Made by a program: the position numbers and the translations under genes
Part shown: one piece after another, positions 37,217-49,716 of the stretch
Position numbering within the stretch: position 1 is the first letter of the stretch
How the letters are laid out: every line of letters starts with the position of its first letter
The notes under the pieces: generated by a model
The model's input: only the letters and a program-made list of their open reading frames with translations
Database searches by the model: none
What the model was told of the DNA's origin: nothing
Assembly: GCF_963931675.1 (NCBI RefSeq)
Contig: NZ_OZ007039.1
Coordinates: 1,645,657-1,709,656 of the forward strand
Source: an uncultured Alistipes sp.
GTDB lineage: Bacteria; Bacteroidota; Bacteroidia; Bacteroidales; Rikenellaceae
Direction: 5' to 3'
Length of the DNA stretch: 64,000 nucleotides

Positions 37217-37318
37217 TCTCACATCGACGTAGGAGAACCACTCCACGCCGTTTTCCAGCAAGGCTTCCTTCGTCTCCTCGAACCTCGTTCGACGGATGAC
37301 AGCTTCGATTTTCTTCAT
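37217..37318 (-). pseudogene. N-terminal remnant of a P-II nitrogen regulator
   Basis: From an ATG at 37318 the minus strand reads MKKIEAVIRRTRFEETKEAL and on to WFSYVDVR, a clear P-II (GlnB/GlnK) opening of 34 residues. The uridylylated T-loop and the rest are missing; the frame runs on without a stop into the aquaporin antisense. P-II genes often sit beside ammonium transporter and glutamate synthase genes, and gltB starts next to it in the opposite direction, so this is probably the stump of a nitrogen-control gene. Confidence 0.7.
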
Positions 37319-37615
37319 AATATATTGGATTGGGTTTGGGTATTCTCTGGAATCCCGGATTTGCGGACCCGGGCCTTTCCGCCGCAGGCGAAAAGCCGGA
37401 AAGAAAAACGCCACGAGGGTCGATTCCCCTGTGGCGTCGTGTCAGCGCTGTCGTGAGGCGGCAGATTCGATGGAGTTCGGCCATCGGTCGTTGCGTGTAT
37501 CCGGAGATGTTTTTCGCATGATTGCCGCTGTATTGGATCTGTTGCAAGAGATAGGCGTTATTAAAATAATTTCAAAACAAATGCGCCGAAACTGCTCTTT
37601 TTTTTCAGAAATCGT

Positions 37616-37623
37616 TATATTTG
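37616..37623 (+). promoter_or_regulatory. -7 box of gltB
   Basis: TATATTTG lies 23 bases before the gltB start codon. No clear -33 element is seen, which could mean activator dependence. Confidence 0.6.
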
Positions 37624-37646
37624 TAGCGGTTAGATCAGGTCGCTCT

Positions 37647-42137
<4,491 letters not shown>

Positions 42138-42331
42138 AATATTTTTATAAGGAGTATATTATTGATAATAAGGTTAATAATCTGTGAAATGATCTTGCAT
42201 ATTCCGAAATGTGATGCCATCTTTGTTCTACAACAAACAACTGTACTCGGCTCCAAGGTATAGTTGGTAAAAGTAAATTAACGTTAGATAAATTTTTTAC
42301 ATACGGACAAGTATTCAGCCATTTGAATGTT

Positions 42332-42943
42332 ATGAACAACGAGATTCTATATATACTCTTACCGGATTATGCTGCGCATGAAGTGGTATATCTTTCACAG
42401 GCTATCGCTTCTGATGAATATGCGCTGAAAGAAAACCCGAAATATGTTAATAAGGTTGTAGCCCCGACAATGGAGCCTGTAAAATCCATCGGTGGTTTCC
42501 GCACTTTACCCGATTACTCATTTGAAACGATGCCCGATGATTATGCGGCATTGGTATTGATTGGTGGTTTCGGTTGGACGGCACCTGTTGCAGAACAAGT
42601 CGAGCCGTTTGTCAGGCAAGCCATAGAAAAAGGAAAGATTGTCGGTGCAATCTGCAATGGGGCTTCTTTCATGGCAAAGTGCGGCTTCCTCAACGCCGTA
42701 AAGCATACCGGAAACGGATTGGAGCAACTGAAAATTTGGGGCAGTGGCAATTACATCAATTCGGAAGGATATGTAAATGCCCAAGCTGTGAGCGACAAGA
42801 ATATCGTGACAGCAAACGGTTCCGCAACGCTCGAATTTGCCAAGGAGTTGCTCTTACTGCTCGAAAACGACACGCCGGAACGTATCGAAATGTACTATCA
42901 GTTTTACAAGCAAGGCTTTTGCTCGCTTTTTCCCAATCAATAA
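42332..42943 (+). CDS. DJ-1/PfpI-family protein
   Basis: A 203-residue class I glutamine-amidotransferase-like protein. The nucleophile elbow is GAICNGASF with Cys near residue 109, preceded by VLIGGFGW. The family includes deglycases, stress proteins and isonitrile hydratases; which applies is unclear. The ATG at 42332 is preferred to a TTG at 42323. It is followed 4 bases later by an acetyltransferase gene, so the two form an operon in AT-richer DNA. Confidence 0.85.
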   Translation: MNNEILYILLPDYAAHEVVYLSQAIASDEYALKENPKYVNKVVAPTMEPVKSIGGFRTLPDYSFETMPDDYAALVLIGGFGWTAPVAEQVEPFVRQAIEKGKIVGAICNGASFMAKCGFLNAVKHTGNGLEQLKIWGSGNYINSEGYVNAQAVSDKNIVTANGSATLEFAKELLLLLENDTPERIEMYYQFYKQGFCSLFPNQ

Positions 42944-42947
42944 TAGT

Positions 42948-43400
42948 ATGGAAGTAATATCTCTACGACATTCCCCGGAATATCTCGACAGAGCCATCAC
43001 CTACTTCCAGAAAAAATGGGCTACGGAAGAATCTATGTCGGTTTACGATGACTGCCTGCGGAATTGTATTGATGCCGAGAATCCACTCCCACAATGGTAT
43101 CTGCTGGTTGATGGTGCAAAGATTATCGGTTGCGCGGGGCTTGTCACTAACGATTTTAATTCACGCATGGATTTATATCCTTGGCTTGTGGCTCTGTACA
43201 TTGAAGAAGATTATCGGGGGCACAATCTTGGAAAGACATTGATAGATTGTGCTGCCCGAGATACTAAAGCGTTTGGATTTAAGACATTGAATTTATGTAC
43301 TGACCATATAGGATATTATGAGAAACTTAGATTCAAATATTTAGGTGACTGTCACCATCCATGGGGTAAGAAATCAAGGATTTATCAAATATTCGTATAG
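42948..43400 (+). CDS. GNAT-family N-acetyltransferase
   Basis: A 150-residue acetyl-CoA-dependent acetyltransferase with the core A motif around [20 protein letters not shown] (about 84-103) and the later [20 protein letters not shown] segment. Substrate is unknown. An open frame extends upstream to 42837 through the preceding gene but the ATG at 42948 fits the family start. Confidence 0.88.
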   Translation: MEVISLRHSPEYLDRAITYFQKKWATEESMSVYDDCLRNCIDAENPLPQWYLLVDGAKIIGCAGLVTNDFNSRMDLYPWLVALYIEEDYRGHNLGKTLIDCAARDTKAFGFKTLNLCTDHIGYYEKLRFKYLGDCHHPWGKKSRIYQIFV

Positions 43401-43426
43401 CATTGACAGGATAATAGGAAATGGAA

Positions 43427-43465
43427 AAAGCCGCCGAACGATTCTGTATTGCTCGGCGGCTTTCT
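43427..43465. terminator. Terminator after the acetyltransferase gene
   Basis: AAAGCCGCCGA (43427-43437) pairs with TCGGCGGCTTT (43453-43463), with A and T tails on both sides. Confidence 0.85.
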
Positions 43466-43480
43466 TAAATAATACAAAAA

Positions 43481-43516
43481 CACCCGACTTTACATTCTTG
43501 GGTGTAAAATCGGGTG
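43481..43516. repeat. Hairpin near the IS element
   Basis: CACCCGACTTTACA (43481-43494) pairs with 43503-43516 with one mismatch. It is in the 340-base gap before the transposase; nothing else is seen there apart from the IS end. Confidence 0.5.
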
Positions 43517-43694
43517 TCGATTTCGTAATATGCTGATATTCAGCATTTGTTGCGGAGAGAGAGGAACATGAACTTTTTATGTAATCCACTCTATACCAGA
43601 CTATTAAATTGAGCGCCGGTGTAAAATGACACCATATAGGCCACATCTAATTTGCACTTATCTTCCCTTATACGCACCTGGCTAACACAAAGTT

Positions 43695-45037
43695 ATAAAT
43701 ATTTTCATTAGTGTCCCGTTAAAATGGGACGAGTTAAACAATTAATCAAAAAGCCCCGGAATCAGGGGATCATTTAGATCTTTGACATCATTGAAATTAG
43801 TCTTGTCGAACAGGTCACGCAAGTGGGTTTTGTCAGTCAATGATATGCTGAGAATTTGCAAAACTTCATAGGTTGAACGTTTCAACTTCATATCATGTTG
43901 GACAATAGCCACAAGACAGTACGTGATAATAACCACACTAATTTGTATGCGAACAGCGTTCTCTGCTGTGCCCCAGAATTTCTTTATCTTGAGATGCTGC
44001 TTGAGCCATTTGAAGAACAGCTCGATTAACCATCTTTTCTTATAAAGATTGGCGACATCCAGTGCAGAAAGTTGTTTTGCATTCGTCAAGAAAGTGAACT
44101 CACGGTCATCCTCTTCGTCGTAATATCGGACGAGTCTGAATGACTCAGGATATTTTTTCTCGGAGAGATATCCGGTCAGTTTCACTTCCGCATCTGTCAT
44201 TATGTTCTTTGGCATTCTTCGCTTCCATTTGACTGTCTTATACTTTAAGTTTGTCTTGGCTCTGACAACAAAGAAAGAGTCTGTAAGATGTATCCTATAG
44301 AGTTCTTTAAAGGAGTTATAAGCCCTGTCGAATATATAATAAGCATTTGGTTCATAATGGATTGAAGACATTGCTGTGGAATCATGCTTTGAAGCAGTGG
44401 TTACGGTATAGAAAGCAGGAACTTGTGCTTCAATGTCGTATAAGACATGAGCTTTCACCCCTCCTTTCTTGCTTCGGAACTTTGCCCATGGGAATGTTGC
44501 AAGACACAACGGAATCGTTGTTGAATCAAACGCATATTTCTTTCCGGAAATGTCAAGGATGTTGGTCGTCCGCTTCTCGCAGGCTTCCTTCATCATATAG
44601 AATGCAAAGTCTTCGAAGATTCTGTAATCACGGTTCTGGTTGGCTGTCGCAAGAGTTGTTTTGGCTATCGGTTCACGACCTAAACCAAGATGATATTGCT
44701 TGGCCCTATGCGCCTCGAAAGCAACGATTAAGTCTCGCAGGCTCTCACGGTTACTCAGTTGCCCAAACATCATCGCGAGCATCTGGTTCCAGCAAGTGAA
44801 ATGTTTCACATATCGGTTGCCATCATACTTGCGAACACAGTTGTTAAACTGGGTCCTGTTCAGAAAAGCGGTTAATTGAGAGAATACGTATTTGTCTTGG
44901 AACATAGCAGCCATTTGTATTAGACTGCAAAGTTGCAAAATCAAGTCCGTTTCATTTCAAAAAACCGTGTAATTGACTATATTTCAATAATTTCAAAGAA
45001 CTATTTATCCACTTTTACGGGACAGTAGTGAAATATT
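43695..45037 (-). mobile_element. IS4-family insertion sequence
   Basis: The element is bounded by imperfect inverted repeats: left end around 43698-43724 (AAATATTTTCATTAGTGTCC...) and right end around 45010-45036, whose complement reads AAATATTTCACTACTGTCCC. The conserved core is TGTCCCGT(T)AAAA. One transposase gene fills most of it. The exact ends and a target-site duplication cannot be fixed by eye, partly because flanking A/T runs match. Confidence 0.8.
43742..44905 (-). CDS. IS4-family transposase
   Basis: A 387-residue DDE transposase. First Asp in YAFDSTTIPL, second Asp with the IS4 'DxxY' neighbourhood in YYIFDRAYNSF, and the third catalytic Glu in the YKKRWLIELFFKWLKQ signature (Y-2-R-3-E-6-K). 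The N-terminal FQDKYVFSQLTAFLNR and HFTCWNQMLAMMFGQLSNRESLRDL are typical of Bacteroides IS4 elements. The start may be 44905 or 44914. The gene looks intact. Confidence 0.93.
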   Translation of the reverse strand: MFQDKYVFSQLTAFLNRTQFNNCVRKYDGNRYVKHFTCWNQMLAMMFGQLSNRESLRDLIVAFEAHRAKQYHLGLGREPIAKTTLATANQNRDYRIFEDFAFYMMKEACEKRTTNILDISGKKYAFDSTTIPLCLATFPWAKFRSKKGGVKAHVLYDIEAQVPAFYTVTTASKHDSTAMSSIHYEPNAYYIFDRAYNSFKELYRIHLTDSFFVVRAKTNLKYKTVKWKRRMPKNIMTDAEVKLTGYLSEKKYPESFRLVRYYDEEDDREFTFLTNAKQLSALDVANLYKKRWLIELFFKWLKQHLKIKKFWGTAENAVRIQISVVIITYCLVAIVQHDMKLKRSTYEVLQILSISLTDKTHLRDLFDKTNFNDVKDLNDPLIPGLFD

Positions 45038-45203
45038 TTTTTTCATCTGCAACTAAAATATTCTGAACCCTCGGTCTGTGATGTCATATCTGTACCCAAT
45101 TTCAGGTAATAAACAGGTAATATAAATATATAATTGATTCAAACACTGATAAACGAGTTCCGGGGTTGTCCCATTTTTGCCGTGGAAACCAAATCCGACA
45201 AAG

Positions 45204-45500
45204 ATGGAAAATCAACACACGGATGACCTGTCCCGCATCCTGCGGACGGTCGAAGAGATCCTCGAGATCGTACACTTCATGAAGGATCACCGGAGCCAGC
45301 TCGAAGGTGATCCGATCCTCGATTTTGCGGAGGTCTGCCAGTTGCTCCGCCAGAGCGAACGCCAGGTGCGCCGCTTCCGCGAACAGGGGCTGCTTGTCGG
45401 CTTCACCATCGGAGCCCGGCGTATGTACCTGCTCTCCGAGGTGCAGGAGTTCATCCGCAAGATGCGCCGCCGCGGAAAACTCGAATCGTTGAATCAATAA
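45204..45500 (+). CDS. Small helix-turn-helix (excisionase-like) protein A
   Basis: A 98-residue protein. After a helical N-terminus it has DPILDFAEVCQLLRQSERQVRRFREQGLL, a MerR/Xis-type winged helix unit, and ends in a basic tail (KMRRRGKLE). Such pairs occur beside integrative elements in Bacteroidetes. It is followed 11 bases later by a second protein of the same type, and both begin in similar sequence contexts. Confidence 0.75.
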   Translation: MENQHTDDLSRILRTVEEILEIVHFMKDHRSQLEGDPILDFAEVCQLLRQSERQVRRFREQGLLVGFTIGARRMYLLSEVQEFIRKMRRRGKLESLNQ

Positions 45501-45511
45501 ATCCGTTACCC

Positions 45512-45778
45512 ATGGAAACCAAACAAAATCCCCGCATCTATCGGCTTGTACCCTCCGAACAGCTCGAACGTCTCATCAAGACGAATTTCCTTTTGAGCAA
45601 GGGTCTGCTGCTTTTTGAATACCTGTGCAGTCAAAGCGACGAGCCGCTCTTCCTGACGGCCGATGCGGCCTGCGAAGTCCTCGGTATTCATCCCGAGACG
45701 CTGACCCGTTACCGTCAAAAACGACTGATTCGCCCCAAGATCTATCGGCGGCGGTTTTTCCGAGATTCGGTTGTCTAA
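45512..45778 (+). CDS. Small helix-turn-helix protein B
   Basis: An 88-residue protein with a C-terminal winged-helix unit (LTADAACEVLGIHPETLTRYRQKRLIRPKIY). The N-terminal half is helical and without charge clusters. It is in one direction with protein A and the ECF sigma gene that follows 23 bases later, suggesting a four-gene unit. Confidence 0.72.
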   Translation: METKQNPRIYRLVPSEQLERLIKTNFLLSKGLLLFEYLCSQSDEPLFLTADAACEVLGIHPETLTRYRQKRLIRPKIYRRRFFRDSVV

Positions 45779-45801
45779 CAGTATAGAAATCTGAAATCAG
45801 G

Positions 45802-46278
45802 ATGGAACAGAAGGAACAGGAATTCACCCGACTGGTAGAAAAACACAAGACTCTTGTCTATATCGTCTGCTATATGTTTGCCGGAAGCAGAGTGGAGGCG
45901 GAAGACCTCTTTCAGGATGTGCTGGTCAGGCTCTGGGCAGGATATGACTCATTCCGCGGAGAAGCGGATGTCAGAACCTGGATCTACCGCGTCAGTCTCA
46001 ACACCTGCTTGAACGGCCAGAAAAAGATGAAGAAAAACAAACGGATCCCGTTAAGCATCGATGTCGACTTCTTTAGTGAGATAAGCGACAGAACGCTGCA
46101 GATCAGACGGCTCTATGACCGGATAAACCGACTCGGACTTGTTGACCGGGCTCTGATTCTCTTATGGCTCGAAGGGCTATCCTATGCAGAAATCGGAGCG
46201 GTCATAGGCATCTCCGTAAAGAATGTCTCCTTCCAGCTCTACAGGATCAAAGAGGAACTGAAAAAAATGAACATCTAA
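45802..46278 (+). CDS. ECF RNA polymerase sigma factor
   Basis: A 158-residue sigma factor: region 2 (LVYIVCYMFAGSRVEAEDLFQDVLVRLW) and region 4 (LSYAEIGAVIGISVKNVSFQLYRIKEEL). It is not next to a FecR or SusC gene. Instead a membrane protein gene follows 11 bases later and may encode its anti-sigma partner. The similar position in other Bacteroidetes genomes is often a sigma/DUF membrane pair (from memory). Confidence 0.9.
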   Translation: MEQKEQEFTRLVEKHKTLVYIVCYMFAGSRVEAEDLFQDVLVRLWAGYDSFRGEADVRTWIYRVSLNTCLNGQKKMKKNKRIPLSIDVDFFSEISDRTLQIRRLYDRINRLGLVDRALILLWLEGLSYAEIGAVIGISVKNVSFQLYRIKEELKKMNI

Positions 46279-46289
46279 ATCTTAGGGCT

Positions 46290-46883
46290 ATGCAGATTGA
46301 CAATTTATCCATGCAGGAGGAACTCCGGCAAATGAAGGCGGATTATGACTATCTCAAGGCGGACATGGACAGGCAACGGATAATCAACCGGCAACTCATG
46401 GAACGGGTTTTACGGGACCATGTCGGTGTGCTGGATGCAAACCGGAAAACCGCCTTGGCGAGTATGGGTGCTGCGATCCTGATCACATTGGCCGCCGCCT
46501 ATGTCAGAGGCCTTGACATGTGCCTCGCCGGTATGATTGCGGCATTCTATGCACTTATGCTGATCGGTTATGTATTCATATACCACAAACTCGGAAAAAT
46601 AGAATCCGGGACAGACAACGTCCTCGCGACGGTAACCAGATTAAGGAATTTCAAACGGAACTACATGATCGTCAATACAGGCTCATGGGTGCTGGTGGCT
46701 GGTCTCATGTGCTTCCTGCTGCCTGAAATCTACGACACATTCCGAATGCCGGAGCATGGGATCGCTGCCATAGCCGTCATGTGTGCGGCTCTCCTTGCCG
46801 GTATCTGTAGCCAGTATGTTATGGACAGGAAAGTGATCAAGGCGTGCAACGACATTATTAACCATCTGAAAGACAGGTCTTGA
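46290..46883 (+). CDS. Membrane protein, possible anti-sigma partner
   Basis: A 197-residue protein with a cytoplasmic helical N-terminus (about 1-45, MQEELRQMKADYDYLKADMDRQR) followed by four hydrophobic helices arranged as two pairs (about 51-68, 71-92, 125-145, 153-172). There is no zinc-binding anti-sigma motif. The tight linkage to the sigma gene is the only reason to propose regulation of it. Confidence 0.65.
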   Translation: MQIDNLSMQEELRQMKADYDYLKADMDRQRIINRQLMERVLRDHVGVLDANRKTALASMGAAILITLAAAYVRGLDMCLAGMIAAFYALMLIGYVFIYHKLGKIESGTDNVLATVTRLRNFKRNYMIVNTGSWVLVAGLMCFLLPEIYDTFRMPEHGIAAIAVMCAALLAGICSQYVMDRKVIKACNDIINHLKDRS

Positions 46884-46896
46884 CAGACTCATCCCG

Positions 46897-46919
46897 CGGC
46901 CGAAAGGGCTGTTCGGCCG
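46897..46919. terminator. Weak terminator-like hairpin after the sigma/membrane unit
   Basis: CGGCCGAA (46897-46904) pairs with TTCGGCCG (46912-46919) with a 7-base loop; no T run. Confidence 0.35.
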
Positions 46920-47074
46920 TTCTCCAGCGGGTCCTCCGGCCCGCAGCAGCAAATGTCGGGGCAAAGTAATCCGTAACAATATGATTCCCAGTGGTTCGTC
47001 ATCGGATTACCCTCCCCCGCATCCGACGGCTGCCCGACATAAATTTCCAGGATGCCCCGGCTGGAGGGGCAGAC

Positions 47075-47964
47075 TCACATCTCCCTGTATGCCGTCGGCG
47101 AACAGCCGACGGCCTTCTTGAAGTAAACCCCGAAAAACGGCTGATTGGCGAAATTCAACATGTCGGAGACCTGTTGGATCGTATACTGTCCGCTTTTCAA
47201 TAGGGCCTTGGCCTCCAGAATCACGTAATCGCGGATCCACTCTCCGGCGTAACGCCCACTGACGGCGTATACCACCTGCGAGAGATACTTGGGCGTCAGG
47301 CACACCCGCTCGGCATAGAAACCAATGCTGCGTTCCGAGGCATAGTGCTGCCGCAGCTCCTCGATGAAACGGTCGAAAATCTGTCTCTTGCGCGAACCCT
47401 GCCGGGCATCCTGCTCCTCGACGAGCGGGGCATCAGCTGGCAGATCTCGCCGTAGAGCACCTGCAGATAACCCTTCAGGATGTCGTGCTTGAAGCGGAAA
47501 TCGGGTTGTCGGAGCTTGTCGAGCAGGGCGCGGAAGATGACGAGCATCTCGGAAGTCTGGGCATCGGTAAGCTCCAGCAGCGACCGTCGGGCTAGAAACT
47601 TCCAGACAATGAGTGCCCCTTCGGAGTTCTCCTCCGTGAGGATATAGTCGTTCGGGAAGGCGATTAAGACAATCTGGAAATCGGGCGAAAAATCCAGACA
47701 CTGGCCGATCGACCCCGGCGTGACAATCTGCAGCGAATTGCGGTGCAGTTCGTATTCGTTGAGATTCAGCCGGACGCGCATCGTCCCGCCCAGACAGAGC
47801 TGAAGCATCGAAAATTGAATCTTGAAGAGATAGGGTGCCGTGAGGAAGCGGCGCATCGTCGGATCGTACGGGCCGGCGTTTCGGCCCTCGAGGAGGGTGA
47901 AAAGGTCCGCGTGGTACCCGCTCCGAGTCAAACCAATGCGGGAGGGCTGTTGTGATGAAGGCAA
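47075..47964 (-). pseudogene. Frameshifted AraC-family regulator of a lost efflux locus
   Basis: The sensing part (RRFLTAPYLFKIQFSMLQL..., IVTPGSIGQCLDFSPDFQIV) and the DNA-binding part (VCLTPKYLSQVVYAVSG, VSDMLNFANQPFFGVYFKKAVGCSPTAYREM) are in different frames. The break is at the G4 run 47427-47430: LYGEICQLM should continue into LVEEQDARQGSRKRQIFDRFIEEL, which is one base out of frame. The 5' end has no clear ATG and collides with the start of the divergent RND gene fragment, so the promoter region has been lost. Confidence 0.8.
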
Positions 47965-48548
47965 CCAAATTTTTCGTACGCCGTCCCGTCCTATTCTGGT
48001 CGCTCATGGGGGCCATCCTCATTGCCGGCCTCCTGTCGTTCATCCGAATGCCCAAACTGGAGGATCCCGCCGTCGCCGTCATGCAGGCGATGGTCATGGT
48101 CCCCTACCCCGGAGCCAGCGCCCACGAAGTGGAGCTCCAGGTGGCACAGATGATGGAGAATGAACTGCGCGCACTGCCCAACGTCAAGAAGGTTAAGAGC
48201 GAATGCCGAAACGGTTCGGCCATGCTGACCGTCGAATTCCAGATGACGGTCCTGGACCGCGACCTCGAACAGCTCTTCAACCTGTTGCGCCGTAAGGTCA
48301 ATGACGCCGCGTCGCGCCTGCCCGAGGGGTGTTACGACCCGGTGGTCATCGACGACATGATGGATGTCTACGGCATCTTCTACGGACTGACGGCCGACGA
48401 CGTGGAGGAGATCCGCAACCTGGAGATCCGCACGATGGACGGACGCCAGCTGCGCATCGGCAACGTGGCCCGGGTCGAGCGGGGTTATGCCGCGCCGAAG
48501 CGCAACGGATTCTTCGTCGACGGACGCCCGGCACTGGGATATGCCTAA
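47955..48548 (+). pseudogene. N-terminal remnant of an AcrB-type RND efflux pump
   Basis: The frame begins FFVRRPVLFWSLMGAIL (first membrane helix) and runs through the first porter domain (AVMVMVPYPGASAHEVE-type sequence, LPEGCYDPVVIDDMMDVYGIFYGLTAD). There it jumps to RNLEIRTMDGRQLRIGNVARVERG, skipping about 60-80 residues of the usual protein, and ends at GRPALG followed by a stop. About 1000 residues should follow GRPALG but are absent. Two deletions are implied, one in frame. Confidence 0.8.
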
Positions 48549-49017
48549 CTACGGCAACATCAAACTCAACAGCGTGGTCGATGCGGGCAACGGAACCTTC
48601 ATTCCCCATACACAGGAGTTTCGCGACGGAATCGGTCTGGCCATGCTGGCCGTGAAGATCCCCATCTTCCACTGGGGCGAGAGCCGCAAAAAGGTGCGAA
48701 AGGCCCGGTACGAACTGCAGAACGCCCAACTCGATCTGCAGAAAAACACGCGGCTGATGTCGCTCGAGGTCGAGCAGGCTATCCGCAACATGGAGGATGG
48801 TTACCGGATGATTCAGACCGCCGAACTTGCCCTGCAACAGGCCGTGGAGAATCTGCGTGTGATGCGCAACCGATACAAGGCGCAGATGGCTCCGTTGACC
48901 GACCTGCTGGATGCCCAGTCGCAGTGGCAGCAGGCCGCCAGCAACCGCATCGAGGCTCTGACACAGTACCGCATCTACGAAACCGAATACCGCAGAAGCA
49001 CCGGTACGTTGGAATAA
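48541..49017 (+). pseudogene. C-terminal remnant of a TolC-family outer-membrane efflux protein
   Basis: From MPNYGNIKLNS the frame reads as the last third of a TolC-like protein (PIFHWGESRKKVRKARYELQNAQLDLQ, ELALQQAVENLRVMRNRYKAQMAPLTDLLDAQSQWQQA). It overlaps the end of the RND remnant by a few bases. The pump's fusion protein, most of the pump and the N-terminal part of this protein have been lost between the two remnants. Confidence 0.8.
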
Positions 49018-49716
49018 TTTCAAAAAAAAGAGTGTTGACGGGTACGGTCGGAAACGGATTCCGGGCGTACCCGTTTCTTATGCCCGGCTCCAAACGCCCG
49101 CCTGACTGGCTCCGAAAACGGGGCCCGGGTCCGGATTCGAACGACGGAAGCTCTTCCAGCCGAAAAATGAACAGAGTGTATCCGGAAACCAAATACAAGT
49201 GTTGTGTGCAATGGGGGCAGTAAGATTATTACCTTATAAATATTGCACGGATACGCGACCTTTTGAACTATTTACAAGAAAAAAATAAAAAAAATACAGC
49301 GTTCGGCACAACCGGATAAAAACATCTGTAATGAACGGAATTACAACATAAAACACAACTCCTCACGGCCCGTTTCCTCTATTTTCGGGCCGTTACCGGC
49401 TCTGATTGAGCCTCTCGGGATATGGTTTTTTGATTTTTTATATTATATTTGTAATAGCAATCACACTCTTGGTTAGACAACATAAAGACACACCGAATCA
49501 AATGTAACCCGGAATGAGTTCTTTCTCTTCCGGGAAATCGGATTAAAAACGGTCGTATCTTTCTGGCGGGGTGCATGCCTCCCGACCATACTCCCTCACT
49601 GACGGGAGAGGCCCTTGTTATATCAACGCAAAACGTTGCCGGATATTGTGGTTGCCTGACGAATAAAAAAGGTTGTGCCAATATAAGTCAATGTTTAACT
49701 AAAAGATCTCATTCGA
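49018..49716. other. Non-coding region upstream of the second SusC operon
   Basis: About 700 bases with no convincing gene. It holds a GC hairpin at 49365-49393 (ACGGCCCG/CGGGCCGT), an inverted repeat TGTAAT...ATTACA near 49327-49345, and a TATATTTG box at 49444-49451 which would give a 5' leader of roughly 260 bases before SusC. Confidence 0.6.
49444..49451 (+). promoter_or_regulatory. -7 box for the second SusC operon
   Basis: TATATTTG; the -33 region is weak. It is the best promoter candidate before the SusC gene and implies an unusually long leader. Confidence 0.5.

Noticed and set aside
43481..43516. Hairpin considered as an attachment site for the recombinase at 61317
   Set aside because: It shares only a short GGGTGTA word with the recombinase promoter region; no core-site repeat could be matched.
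49100..49160. A T-arm-like GTTCGAATC on the minus strand suggesting a tRNA
   Set aside because: The flanking bases do not form the T stem or acceptor stem, and no D or anticodon arm can be drawn.
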